A stretch of 64,000 nt of DNA from Romboutsia ilealis (GTDB lineage Bacteria; Bacillota; Clostridia; Peptostreptococcales; Peptostreptococcaceae), in contig NZ_LN555523.1 in NCBI RefSeq assembly GCF_900015215.1, forward strand, positions 2,199,213 to 2,263,212. The letters are read 5' to 3'. The stretch's first letter is position 1; each line of letters begins with the position of its first letter. The notes under the pieces were generated by a model, which saw only the letters and a list, made by a program, of their open reading frames with translations, did not search any database and was not told the origin of the DNA. Below, in pieces: positions 36,532-45,435 of this stretch. A program made the translations under genes and the position numbers.

Positions 36532-37284
36532 TTACATAGAAATGTTCAGATTTTTACCTATCTCATATCCTTCGTAGTATATTTGCTTACAAAATTCTTT
36601 TTCAAATCTTAAAGTATCATCTTTATCAAATACAGTTTTAGGTCTAACAATTATTATATTATCTTCATTGCAAATATTTTTAATTTCATCTGGCAATGTA
36701 TAATCATGTTTCATTGATATAACTATAATTTTATCTAATTTTTGGTTTAATAGTGGATTTAATAAAGTATTATTAACTAATCCTCCATCAAGATTATATC
36801 CATTATATAAACCTTCACTTAAATCCTTCATAAATTGATTATGTAATCCCATTGTACCTTGTGGATTAAATGGAAGTAGTGAACTATATTTTATACTTTT
36901 TAAACCTTCTTCTTTATTTAATTCTGATATATTTACTATTTTCTCTTTTGGTAATTTGTTTTCTATATTTATATAGTTTACATAAAAGTCAGGATTTGCT
37001 GTACTTTTATAATCAATATTAGATAAAACTTCGATTATAGACGAATTATCCACAGTTTTATCCACGATTTTTATAGAATGTTCAATATGAGCATCAATAT
37101 CTGTCCACATTTCTTCTAACTTTTCAACATTATTTGTGAATATAAAATATCCATTTACTGCACCTATCGAAGTTCCTGATATAGCATTAAATTTATTTAT
37201 ACCTCTATCATATAAAGCCTTTATAACCCCTGCTTGATAAGCTCCTTTGGCTCCACCACCACAAAGACATAATCCTATATTCAA
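36532..37284 (-). CDS. Patatin-like phospholipase
   Basis: A 250-residue lipid acyl hydrolase. It has the oxyanion loop CGGGAKGAYQAG, the nucleophile in GTSIGAVNG (Ser41), and the catalytic Asp in DGGLVNN. The start is TTG (NIGLCLCGGG follows), supported by GGAGG eight bases earlier; no ATG in this frame is nearer. It lies 17 bp after the aminopeptidase gene, so the pair share a transcript. Its lipid substrate is unknown. Confidence 0.85.
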   Translation of the reverse strand: MNIGLCLCGGGAKGAYQAGVIKALYDRGINKFNAISGTSIGAVNGYFIFTNNVEKLEEMWTDIDAHIEHSIKIVDKTVDNSSIIEVLSNIDYKSTANPDFYVNYINIENKLPKEKIVNISELNKEEGLKSIKYSSLLPFNPQGTMGLHNQFMKDLSEGLYNGYNLDGGLVNNTLLNPLLNQKLDKIIVISMKHDYTLPDEIKNICNEDNIIIVRPKTVFDKDDTLRFEKEFCKQIYYEGYEIGKNLNISM

Positions 37285-37301
37285 ATCTCATTCCTCCTTA
37301 A

Positions 37302-38600
37302 TTATATCTCATAAAATTTATGAAATGTTTTATATATACTATAGTGATCGTCCACAGATCCTAATTCTCTTATAGAATGCATCGCAAGTATCGGTGTTCC
37401 TACATCAACTGATGGTATATCTATATGAGTAGATGATATCGGACCTATAGTACTTCCTCCTCTTTCATCTGATCTATTAACAAATTCTTGATATTTAACA
37501 CCACTTTCTTTGCAGATAGATTTATATATAGATATAGAATATGCATCACTAGTATACGCTTGATTTGCATTTATTTTTATAACAGGACCTTTACCCATTA
37601 CAGGTCTATTTGTTGGGTCATGTTTTTCAGGAATATTTGGATGAACTGCATGTGCTAAATCAGAAGATATCATAAATGATGAATACATAGATGTAAAAAA
37701 TTCTTCTCTAGTTTTTCCTAGTGATATACAAATTCTTTCTAGTATATTTAATAACATATTTGAGTCTGCACCTTGTTTGGTAGAACTTCCAACTTCCTCA
37801 TTATCAAATACAGCTACTATATTTATACCTTTATTTCCATCAGCATTTATTAGAGCATTTAAACTTGCATGAGCCATAGCTAAATTATCAAGTCTACCAC
37901 TTGATATAAATTCTTCATTAGCACCCATTAGACATCCTTTTTCAAATTCATATAAAAATAAATCAAAATCTATTATATCCTCTATATCTATACCTAATCT
38001 ATTTTGTAGCTCTTTTATTAAGAAATTATCTTTTTCTAGAGAATCATTTAATAATCCCACTAAAGGAAGTAAATCTTTTTGCTTATTAAAAGCATAACCT
38101 TCATTTACACTTCTATTCATATGTATAGCTAAATTAGGTATAATACATATTGGTTTATCTAGGTTTACTATTACTTCTTTAGGCTTTAATATATTATCTG
38201 TTCTTATAATTACCCTACCAGCTACTCCTAAAGGTCTATCTAACCATGTACTTAATATTGGACCTCCATAACATTCTGTATTTAACTTTAAGTAAGATTT
38301 TTCAGCTTCTATTTCTGCATTTGGCTTTATTCTAAACGATGGTGAATCTGAATGAGAACCTATTATTCTAAATCCTTCTTTCTCTATATTGTCTGAGTTT
38401 ACTGTAAATGCTACTATCGCTGATGAATTTTTAGTTATATAATACTTTCCACCTACTTTTACATCCCACATTTTACATGAGTCTAACTCAATAAATCCAT
38501 TTGCATCTAATAATTCCTTCGATGTAGAAACTGCATGAAATGCAGTTGGACTATTATAAATAAAATCTATTAAGTTTCTTGCAAATTTTTTACTATTCAT
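37302..38600 (-). CDS. M18-family aminopeptidase
   Basis: A 432-residue zinc aminopeptidase (aspartyl aminopeptidase group, ApeB/DNPEP type). Metal ligands are seen in GSHSDSPSFRI (His, start of the domain), SGRLDNLAMA (Asp bridge), VFDNEEVGSSTKQGA (Glu pair) and SSTHIDIPSVDVGTP (final His). Its length is normal and it is intracellular by lack of a signal. It trims acidic N-terminal residues from peptides in known members. Co-transcribed with the patatin gene. Confidence 0.92.
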   Translation of the reverse strand: MNSKKFARNLIDFIYNSPTAFHAVSTSKELLDANGFIELDSCKMWDVKVGGKYYITKNSSAIVAFTVNSDNIEKEGFRIIGSHSDSPSFRIKPNAEIEAEKSYLKLNTECYGGPILSTWLDRPLGVAGRVIIRTDNILKPKEVIVNLDKPICIIPNLAIHMNRSVNEGYAFNKQKDLLPLVGLLNDSLEKDNFLIKELQNRLGIDIEDIIDFDLFLYEFEKGCLMGANEEFISSGRLDNLAMAHASLNALINADGNKGINIVAVFDNEEVGSSTKQGADSNMLLNILERICISLGKTREEFFTSMYSSFMISSDLAHAVHPNIPEKHDPTNRPVMGKGPVIKINANQAYTSDAYSISIYKSICKESGVKYQEFVNRSDERGGSTIGPISSTHIDIPSVDVGTPILAMHSIRELGSVDDHYSIYKTFHKFYEI

Positions 38601-38656
38601 ACCCCTACTCCTTATTTATAAAATTTTATATAAAACTTTTTAAATTATATAATTAT

Positions 38657-38693
38657 AATTGCCTTAATTTATACATATAAAATTAAGGCAATT
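38657..38693. terminator. Inverted repeat, possible terminator
   Basis: A perfect 14-bp inverted repeat (AATTGCCTTAATTT and complement) about 100 bp after the pcrA stop. A T run follows only on the plus strand, so its use by the minus-strand pcrA transcript is doubtful. Confidence 0.4.
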
Positions 38694-38794
38694 ATTTTTA
38701 CAAAACTATCTAAAATATTTTTATCATAAGTTATTTGTTGATAAATACTTATATTGTTAATAATATTTCATTGCTAAAAATAAGCTTTTATATT

Positions 38795-41029
38795 TTACAA
38801 TACATCTAAAGTTGTATATTCTTTGTTTATCTTTTTTATCCCCTGTTGTTCAAAGGCTATAGTAACATCTGTACCCATCATTCCAACTACTGTTCCTACT
38901 CCAAACTTAGGGTGATGTACTCTTGCACCTGGTTTTATGTCGTCTATATTAGTTTCTTTTTCCTTGTCCTTAATAGTTGCATTAACTTGCTTTGCAACTG
39001 CAGTCTTATTTATAGTATTCATATATTTCTGTTTATATTTATCCAATACATTATAACTTGCTTTTGAATATGATAATTCTTTTTCTGCAGAATTTAATCT
39101 TTCTATACATTCTTTAGGTAACTCTTCCATAAATCTAGATGCAATCGATGGATTCGTTTTTCCATATAATGTTCTTTTTTGAGTTAATGTAAGATATAAA
39201 ATCTCCTTAGCTCTTGTTATACCAACATAGCATAGCCTTCTCTCTTCTTCTATTTCTGAATCATTCATAGATCTTACAGCTCTTGCTATTGGGAATAATC
39301 CATCTTCCATACCAACTATAAATACTACCGGGAACTCTAATCCCTTTGATGTATGAATTGTCATAAGTGAAACTTTATCTATTTCCTCTTCTTCACTTGA
39401 TTCAGATGTTAATGCGACACCGGTTAAGAATGTTTCTAGATCCTTTTCTTCACTAATTTGTTCAAACTCCATAGCTACTGATATAAACTCTTTTACATTA
39501 TCTTTTCTTTCTTCTGCTTCTTCTTTATTACCTTTATATAATTCATCTATATATCCGTAATAATCTATAGATTCTATTACCTTTTCTATTAATTTACTAA
39601 CGGGATACACTTCCCTCATTGTTCTTAATGTTCCTATTACATTATCAACAAATTCACTTATACTATTTCTAGCTTTTGTTGAAATATCTGAATTTGTTTC
39701 TATATCTATAAGTACAGAATATATACTTTCTTGCTTTAAATTCGCTCTGTCTTCTATTTTTTCTATAGTTCTAAGTCCTATACCTCTTCTTGGAACATTT
39801 ATTATCCTTTTTATAGATATATCATCTTGTGGATTTTGTATAACTCTTAAATATGCTATTAAATCCTTTATTTCTTTTCTTTCATAGAATTTTGTTCCTC
39901 CATATATATTATACGGTATTTGACTTCTGTTTAATGCATCTTCTACAGAACGAGATTGTGCATTAGCTCTGTAAAGTACTGCAAAATCTTTGTAGGATCT
40001 ATTTTGCTCTCTTGATATTTTAGCTATCATATCTGCAACAAAATCTGATTCTTCTATTTCATCTTGAGCTACTTGTATCTTGATAAGCTCTCCATCTTTT
40101 TTCTCACTCCAAAGTCTTTTTCTTTTTCTTTCTATATTATTAGATATAACCGTATTAGCTGCATCTAATATAATTTGAGTTGATCTATAGTTTTGTTCAA
40201 GCTTAACTACATGAACATCATCATAATCCTTTTCAAATTCAAGTATATTTCTTATATCAGCACCTCTCCAACCATATATACTTTGGTCATCATCTCCAAC
40301 AACGCATATATTTTGATGCTCTCTAGCTAGTATCTTGATTAATTCATATTGTGCTTTGCTTGTATCTTGATACTCATCGACCATTATATACTTAAATCTA
40401 TTTCTATAATAGTCTAGGACTTCTTTATCGCTTTTTAAAAGTTCAACTGTTTTAAATATTAAATCATCAAAATCTAATGCACTATTTCTCTTTAAACGAT
40501 CTTGATATAGTGCATATACATCTGCTATCTTACTCATTCTATTATCATTCATGTGCATCGCCTTAAATTGTTTAGGATCATATAACTTATCCTTAGCACC
40601 TGATATAGTACTTATTATCATTTTTGGTTCAAATACTTTATCATTTAAATTTAATTCTTTTAAACAGTCTTTTACTAATGTAACCTGATCCGCGCTATCA
40701 TATATAACAAAACTTCTATTGTATCCGATTCTATTTATATCTTTTCTAAGTATACGTACACAACAAGAGTGGAATGTACTTATCCACATATCACTTGCAT
40801 CTGATTCTAATGTTTCTTCTACTCTCTCTCTCATTTCATTTGCTGCTTTATTAGTAAATGTTATAGCTAATATATTTGCAGGCTGTACACCTTTATCTTC
40901 TATAAGATGCCCTATTCTTGTTGTTAACACTCTTGTTTTACCAGAACCTGCTCCCGCTAATATAAGTACAGGCCCCTCTGTTTTTTCTACAGCTTCTCTT
41001 TGGGCAGGATTTAACGTATCTAAATTCAT
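38795..41029 (-). CDS. pcrA: ATP-dependent DNA helicase PcrA
   Basis: A 744-residue superfamily 1A helicase of the UvrD/Rep type. All helicase motifs are visible: AGAGSGKTRVLTTR (Walker A, Q-motif LNPAQREAV before it), AITFTNKAANEMRER, STFHSCCVRILR, VDEYQDTS (Walker B), GDDDQSIYGWRGA, QNYRS, and the C-terminal MTIHTSKGLEF and VGITRAK. The tail (about 680-744) is the PcrA Tudor-like domain (KPGARVHHPKFGVGTVV). It displaces RNA polymerase and RecA and works in repair and plasmid replication. Expected adjacent ligA is not here. Confidence 0.95.
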   Translation of the reverse strand: MNLDTLNPAQREAVEKTEGPVLILAGAGSGKTRVLTTRIGHLIEDKGVQPANILAITFTNKAANEMRERVEETLESDASDMWISTFHSCCVRILRKDINRIGYNRSFVIYDSADQVTLVKDCLKELNLNDKVFEPKMIISTISGAKDKLYDPKQFKAMHMNDNRMSKIADVYALYQDRLKRNSALDFDDLIFKTVELLKSDKEVLDYYRNRFKYIMVDEYQDTSKAQYELIKILAREHQNICVVGDDDQSIYGWRGADIRNILEFEKDYDDVHVVKLEQNYRSTQIILDAANTVISNNIERKRKRLWSEKKDGELIKIQVAQDEIEESDFVADMIAKISREQNRSYKDFAVLYRANAQSRSVEDALNRSQIPYNIYGGTKFYERKEIKDLIAYLRVIQNPQDDISIKRIINVPRRGIGLRTIEKIEDRANLKQESIYSVLIDIETNSDISTKARNSISEFVDNVIGTLRTMREVYPVSKLIEKVIESIDYYGYIDELYKGNKEEAEERKDNVKEFISVAMEFEQISEEKDLETFLTGVALTSESSEEEEIDKVSLMTIHTSKGLEFPVVFIVGMEDGLFPIARAVRSMNDSEIEEERRLCYVGITRAKEILYLTLTQKRTLYGKTNPSIASRFMEELPKECIERLNSAEKELSYSKASYNVLDKYKQKYMNTINKTAVAKQVNATIKDKEKETNIDDIKPGARVHHPKFGVGTVVGMMGTDVTIAFEQQGIKKINKEYTTLDVL

Positions 41030-41472
41030 CTTCGTCCTCCTAATAATGATATATATCTATTTTAATCTAAATAATATTTTTCTTCAAATCTTAAGGCTAA
41101 GTAATATTTTAATTTTAGCCAATATAAAGTAACTCTAAAACTATCTAACTTTTAATATTACAAATTAGTATATAACTTATTATAATTTAAAAAAGGCATA
41201 GAGTAAAACTTTATCTCTTTGCCTTTTTATGTATATGATGAATTTCTCAATACAACTACAATACTTTATATTCACGTTAGCATCAAAAACTTATCCAAGT
41301 ATTTTATAAATAATACACTTGCTAGATTTATTATTTGTTACAGTAACAATAACATCAAGTTCTTTCTGAATTATATAATAAAAATCAAATTTTATAATAA
41401 AACTCTATTAATAATCTATTTGGCATAAAGTACATTATATAAGATATTTTTTTCATATTTTTACTTAATATA
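41030..41472. other. Gene-free region between pcrA and the HAD phosphatase gene
   Basis: A stretch of 440 bp. It holds the pcrA promoter region (no clear boxes), and the hairpin listed at 41188. The short reading frames in it have no ribosome sites and no family resemblance. Confidence 0.5.
41188..41230 (-). terminator. Hairpin terminator between pcrA and the HAD gene
   Basis: The stem AAAAAGGCA/TGCCTTTTT, extended by TAGAG/CTCTT with a bulge, and a loop of about 12. Sides have A and T runs. It could end the HAD transcript after 240 bp. Confidence 0.6.
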
Positions 41473-42270
41473 TTAATTCGTATAAACATACTGTTCTATG
41501 CCTTTTGCTACTCCATCATTTTGAACTGTGTCTGTTATTTTATTTGAATATTTTTTAACCTCATCACTAGCATTCCCCATAGCTATTCCACATCCTACAG
41601 TTGATAGCATCTCAATATCATTTTTACCATCACCGAAAGCATAAGTGTTTTCTATTTTAATGTCTAAAAAATCTATAGCTTTCAATATTGCACTTCCCTT
41701 AGTATTTTTCTTTAAATATACTTCAACAGCACTTTTATTTACACTACTAAAATAATCACATTCTGGGTTAATTTTGATCAATGATAAGCATAGTTCTTTA
41801 ATTTCATCATTTGGACATAGCATTTCAAATTTATGAACGTCAATTTCTTCAATATTAAACTCATCTTTAAAATACGTTCTATTAACACCTATTTCATCAT
41901 AATACTTATAAAAATCCTTACAACTTTCTTTCATATATGAATATAGCTCTCCTTGAAGTATATACTGTATGTTGTTATTTTCAAGTTGTGTAACTATATT
42001 TTTAATAAATTCTTTTTCTATAGGTTCACTATAAATAGTTTCATTATTTATTATTACATGTGCCCCGTTTGATAAAATAAATCCATCAAATCCAAAATTT
42101 AATATCTTTTCATCTAAAAGTGCAAAAGGTCTTCCTGTAGATATAAAAACATAGTCTCCTTTTTCTTGAACTTTTTTTATTGCCTTTTTTACATTAGGAG
42201 TAATATCTTTTATTCCACCCATACAATCTATTAATGTTCCATCTATATCTAAAAAAATTGCTTTTTTCAT
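41473..42270 (-). CDS. Cof-type HAD phosphatase
   Basis: A 265-residue HAD hydrolase of the Cof (type IIB cap) group. Motif I is FLDIDGTLIDC with the nucleophile Asp, motif II is FISTGRP, motif III the Lys in TKGSAI, and motif IV AFGDGKNDIEML. The C2 cap (about 85-190) is present. Such enzymes dephosphorylate sugar phosphates or flavin precursors. It is not clearly part of the glycoside locus, from which a terminator divides it. Confidence 0.88.
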   Translation of the reverse strand: MKKAIFLDIDGTLIDCMGGIKDITPNVKKAIKKVQEKGDYVFISTGRPFALLDEKILNFGFDGFILSNGAHVIINNETIYSEPIEKEFIKNIVTQLENNNIQYILQGELYSYMKESCKDFYKYYDEIGVNRTYFKDEFNIEEIDVHKFEMLCPNDEIKELCLSLIKINPECDYFSSVNKSAVEVYLKKNTKGSAILKAIDFLDIKIENTYAFGDGKNDIEMLSTVGCGIAMGNASDEVKKYSNKITDTVQNDGVAKGIEQYVYTN

Positions 42271-42350
42271 TTTTTAACTCCTATTATGTATCTTTTATTA
42301 ATCTATGATTATACCTTTAAAGTATATATACTTACTTTCAAACATAAAAA

Positions 42351-42385
42351 ATAAACGGTAAACTATTTATATATTTACCGTTTAT
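42351..42385 (-). terminator. Terminator after the first GH3 gene
   Basis: A perfect 12-bp stem (ATAAACGGTAAA and complement) about 20 bp after the GH3 stop codon, with an AT-rich tail. Confidence 0.8.
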
Positions 42386-42405
42386 TCATCAAGTTTATCT
42401 ATATC

Positions 42406-44202
42406 TTAGTTTACAGCACAACTGCTAAGTTGAGCAGATATTCCATATTTAGTATCTCCTAATCCACAGAATGCATCTACTGAACTTACACCTTTAAACT
42501 CTGATCTTCCTAGCATTTTATCAACTAATGAACTTAAAGTAAAATCTTTGTTATCATAAGCATTTATATAAGTCTTAACTTGAGGTACATCCGCTAAGTG
42601 GAATGGGCATTGTAATGATATAAATATTGTTGGTACTTCATTTACATAGAATGGTATATCTGGAGTACCTTTACTTGCTGGCCATTGTATTCTTTGGTCA
42701 GTATTTGGATTAACTATTGCTAAGTTTATTATTAAATCATAATTATCTGTTAAGTCTGTTATAGGTCTCTTTTGAGCATATATATTTCCTATAGCAGCCA
42801 TTCTTTCTTCTGGTGGAAGTTTCATTATCTTATCAGCTGGTGATTCCCATATAGAAACTTCAAATCCTTCCTTCTCTAACATTTCTTTCATTACTTGAGA
42901 TGGCTTAGGTCCTTGAGCACCTATTAATGCACCAAATCCACCTTCAGTACCTTTTACATCAACAAGTAAAACTCTCTTGTGTTTTTCTGGTGATATTGGG
43001 AATATATCTTCAGTATTCTTAACTAAAACTATACCTTTATCAGCAACTTCAGCAGCTATAGCTTTATTTTCTGGTAAACCTATTTTAGCCATTGCTTCTT
43101 CTTTAGGCATCATTATTTCAGTTTTAGCTTTTTTATGAAGCCCTAAAGCAGCTTTAGTTCCTAATATTCTAGTTAAAGCTTCATTTAATCTTTCATCAGT
43201 TATTATTCCGTTTTTGTATCCATCCATCATGTATCCGAAATCTTCATCTGGATCATTGAAGAATAAGAATATATCTGAACCTGCAGCTATAGCTGTTGGT
43301 AACATTTCACTTCTCTTCATAGCTGAAGTCATAGCTACCATGTGAGATGCATCTGTTACAACTAATCCGTTGAAATTCATTTTACCTCTTAATAAGTCAG
43401 TTAATATATACTTACTTAATGTAGCTGGCATATATAATTCTTCAGTAGTAGCTTCTGGATTGAAGTATTTTACATACTCTGGTAAAGCTATATGTCCTGC
43501 CATTATTGATGGAAGTCCAGCTTCAAATAATCCTCCATATACTTTTCCAAATGTAGCATCCCACTCTTCACATGATAACCAGTTTGGAGCAAACGATAAG
43601 TGTTGGTCTCTCTCATCTATACCATCTCCAGGGAAGTGTTTAGCAGCTGGAGCTATTCCACTTTCCATTATACCTCTCATGTACTCTAAAGAGTATTCTA
43701 ATACCATGTCAGCATCTCCTGACCAGCATCTATTAGATATTATTGGATTTCTCCAGTTTCTGTTTATATCAACTATTGGAGCAAATGACCAGTTACATCC
43801 TATTGCAGATGCTTCAACTCCTGATACTCTACCCATTTCATAAGCATATTTTTTATCATTTGTAGAACCTATTTTTACTTCATATCCTACATATGTACCA
43901 TCTACACAAGCACCATTACCACCTGCTTCAGTGTTAGCAGCTATTAATAGAGGTATTTTAGAGTTTTCTTGAAGTATTTTATTTTGATCGTATACTTCTG
44001 AAGCTGTAGCTGGATTGTATCTAACTGCACCTATGTGGTAGTTATTTACCATCTCTTTTAAATATTCTTCATCACGGCTAGCTCCCATGTTTACGAAAAG
44101 TTGTCCTATTTTTTCTTCTATAGTCATGTTTGCTATAGTTTCTTCTACCCATTTTATTCCTTGCTCATCAAGGTTATAAGGTTTTGCTTTTAAGTTTACC
44201 AT
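42406..44202 (-). CDS. Glycoside hydrolase family 3, NagZ-like (copy a)
   Basis: A 598-residue GH3 enzyme with no signal peptide, so intracellular. It carries KHFPGDGIDERDQHLS (about 185-200), in which D-Q-H is the Asp-x-His acid/base dyad typical of beta-N-acetylhexosaminidase and phosphorylase-type GH3, not of beta-glucosidases. The nucleophile Asp is in LVVTDASHMV. A Rossmann-like C-terminal domain (about 385-598) follows, ending in CGLGDTKYGIS. It is paralogous to the GH3 gene at 45.4 kb. It follows the HAD phosphatase gene and the two appear co-transcribed from the promoter with the TAGTATACTA operator. The substrate is unknown; uronate-containing glycosides or amino sugars are the candidates. 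Confidence 0.82.
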   Translation of the reverse strand: MVNLKAKPYNLDEQGIKWVEETIANMTIEEKIGQLFVNMGASRDEEYLKEMVNNYHIGAVRYNPATASEVYDQNKILQENSKIPLLIAANTEAGGNGACVDGTYVGYEVKIGSTNDKKYAYEMGRVSGVEASAIGCNWSFAPIVDINRNWRNPIISNRCWSGDADMVLEYSLEYMRGIMESGIAPAAKHFPGDGIDERDQHLSFAPNWLSCEEWDATFGKVYGGLFEAGLPSIMAGHIALPEYVKYFNPEATTEELYMPATLSKYILTDLLRGKMNFNGLVVTDASHMVAMTSAMKRSEMLPTAIAAGSDIFLFFNDPDEDFGYMMDGYKNGIITDERLNEALTRILGTKAALGLHKKAKTEIMMPKEEAMAKIGLPENKAIAAEVADKGIVLVKNTEDIFPISPEKHKRVLLVDVKGTEGGFGALIGAQGPKPSQVMKEMLEKEGFEVSIWESPADKIMKLPPEERMAAIGNIYAQKRPITDLTDNYDLIINLAIVNPNTDQRIQWPASKGTPDIPFYVNEVPTIFISLQCPFHLADVPQVKTYINAYDNKDFTLSSLVDKMLGRSEFKGVSSVDAFCGLGDTKYGISAQLSSCAVN

Positions 44203-44257
44203 ATCAATTAACTCCCCTATTTTTTAATATATTTTATATTAGTTTATATATAAAATC

Positions 44258-44290
44258 ATGTCTAATAATCAATAAAATTTCTTAGACATG
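44258..44290. repeat. Hairpin in the gap between the HAD and GH3 (copy a) genes
   Basis: A perfect 9-bp inverted repeat (CATGTCTAA/TTAGACATG) with a 15-base AT loop. The T tract is weak (ATTTTAT), so it may be a partial terminator or an mRNA-processing site that sets the ratio of the two products. Confidence 0.45.
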
Positions 44291-44305
44291 TTATAAAGCG
44301 TTGTT

Positions 44306-45145
44306 TTACTTTAATGAATCATTAAATTCTTTTATAAGTTTATTTTGATATTCTTCATCAAAAGTTCCATTCATTAACTTAGGAACCGCTTCATTTACTA
44401 ATCTATCCCAAGAAAATTTTTCTTTTCCTACTAATATTGGATAGTATCTTACATCATTCTTTTGAGCAGCTTGTAAATCTCCAGGTGCATCACCAACCAT
44501 TAATACATTATCAGTATCATATCCTTTTTTCTTAAGCTCAGCTATACAGTGTTGCTTAGTTCCTGCTTCTTGTCCAAGTAATGCAGTTAAGAATTTTATA
44601 TAATCATGTCTTCCCCATTCATCATTTAAAGCTTCTCCATTAGCAGATGATACAACCGCAACGTCTACTTTCTTAGATAATGCTTCTAGTCCTTCAGAAA
44701 CACCTTCAAATGGTTCATCACCTTTTGGTAATTCTTCTATTGACTTATTTACATTTAAAGACCACTCATGTGTCATCTTTAAACCTTTACTATCAGTCTT
44801 TTCTATTTCTCTTAATAACGAATTATTAGATAACTCATTAGTAGTTTCAACCCAGTTTAATATGCTATCTAAATCTTCTATTTCTACGCCTTCTTTGCTT
44901 ATTATTTTAAATGTCTCAGCTAATCCCTTAAATCTATTTATCCCTCTAGTTTTTGTATAAAGATTTAGGTCATACCAAAGATTTAATATATAATCTTCTC
45001 TTTCTGTTAAATTCCAAGTTTTTATCATCTCTGGAGCAAAGCATCTTCTATGTTTTATTTCCATAGTGTCCATTGCACAACCATCAGAGTCTACACATAC
45101 TAAAAATTCATTCTTTTTTTCATATTGCTCAAAAACGTTACTCAT
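44306..45145 (-). CDS. HAD-superfamily phosphatase, glycoside locus
   Basis: A protein of about 279 residues. The HAD motifs are DSDGCAMDT (nucleophile Asp, then the acid Asp; the usual Thr after DG is Cys), VVSSANGEAL (motif II), and MVGDAPGDLQAA (motif IV) with a lysine between. The cap insert (about 30-165) is helical. I start it at the ATG at 45145, seven bases after GGAGGA, rather than five codons earlier. It is the first gene of a unit with a GH3 enzyme, beside a glucuronate catabolic operon, so it could dephosphorylate a sugar phosphate made by that enzyme; that is inference. Confidence 0.75.
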   Translation of the reverse strand: MSNVFEQYEKKNEFLVCVDSDGCAMDTMEIKHRRCFAPEMIKTWNLTEREDYILNLWYDLNLYTKTRGINRFKGLAETFKIISKEGVEIEDLDSILNWVETTNELSNNSLLREIEKTDSKGLKMTHEWSLNVNKSIEELPKGDEPFEGVSEGLEALSKKVDVAVVSSANGEALNDEWGRHDYIKFLTALLGQEAGTKQHCIAELKKKGYDTDNVLMVGDAPGDLQAAQKNDVRYYPILVGKEKFSWDRLVNEAVPKLMNGTFDEEYQNKLIKEFNDSLK

Positions 45146-45191
45146 AATATATTCCTCCATTAGTTGTTAATAATATTTTTTCTCTTTTATA

Positions 45192-45203
45192 TTAGTATAC
45201 TAA
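45192..45203. promoter_or_regulatory. Predicted GntR operator, HAD-GH3 unit
   Basis: The perfect palindrome TTAGTATACTAA in the promoter region, directly before a -10-like TATAAA (minus strand), 47 bp before the HAD start codon. The minus-strand AAGTATG before it is shared with the site at 55693. One of four such sites. Confidence 0.65.
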
Positions 45204-45357
45204 CATACTTCTTTTAAAAAAAGCAATCATTTTCCTTTTTTTTTGACAAAATTATATCATTAAAAATAAAATAAATTTATATAAAAAATTTAATTCACTT
45301 GAGTAATATATCAACTAAACATTTAACATTCAAAATATTGTAAAATTATAGTAAATA

Positions 45358-45396
45358 AAAAAAGGTGTTCAAAATAATTTTAAACATCCTTTTTAT
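45358..45396 (-). terminator. Terminator after the second GH3 gene
   Basis: Stem AAAAAGGTGTTC paired with its near complement (AACATCCTTTTT, one bulge), with T run on the minus strand. It separates the GH3 copy b transcript from the HAD gene. Confidence 0.75.
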
Positions 45397-45435
45397 TTTT
45401 ATTAAATAATATATTTCTTAATAAATTTTATTTTA

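Noticed and set aside
37060..37075. TTATCCACA-like 9-mers inside the patatin and pcrA genes
   Set aside because: Isolated and in coding sequence; expected by chance at this base composition.
41219..41428. A 69-codon frame on the plus strand after pcrA
   Set aside because: Starts inside a hairpin, has no ribosome site, and codes for an AT-driven low-complexity string.
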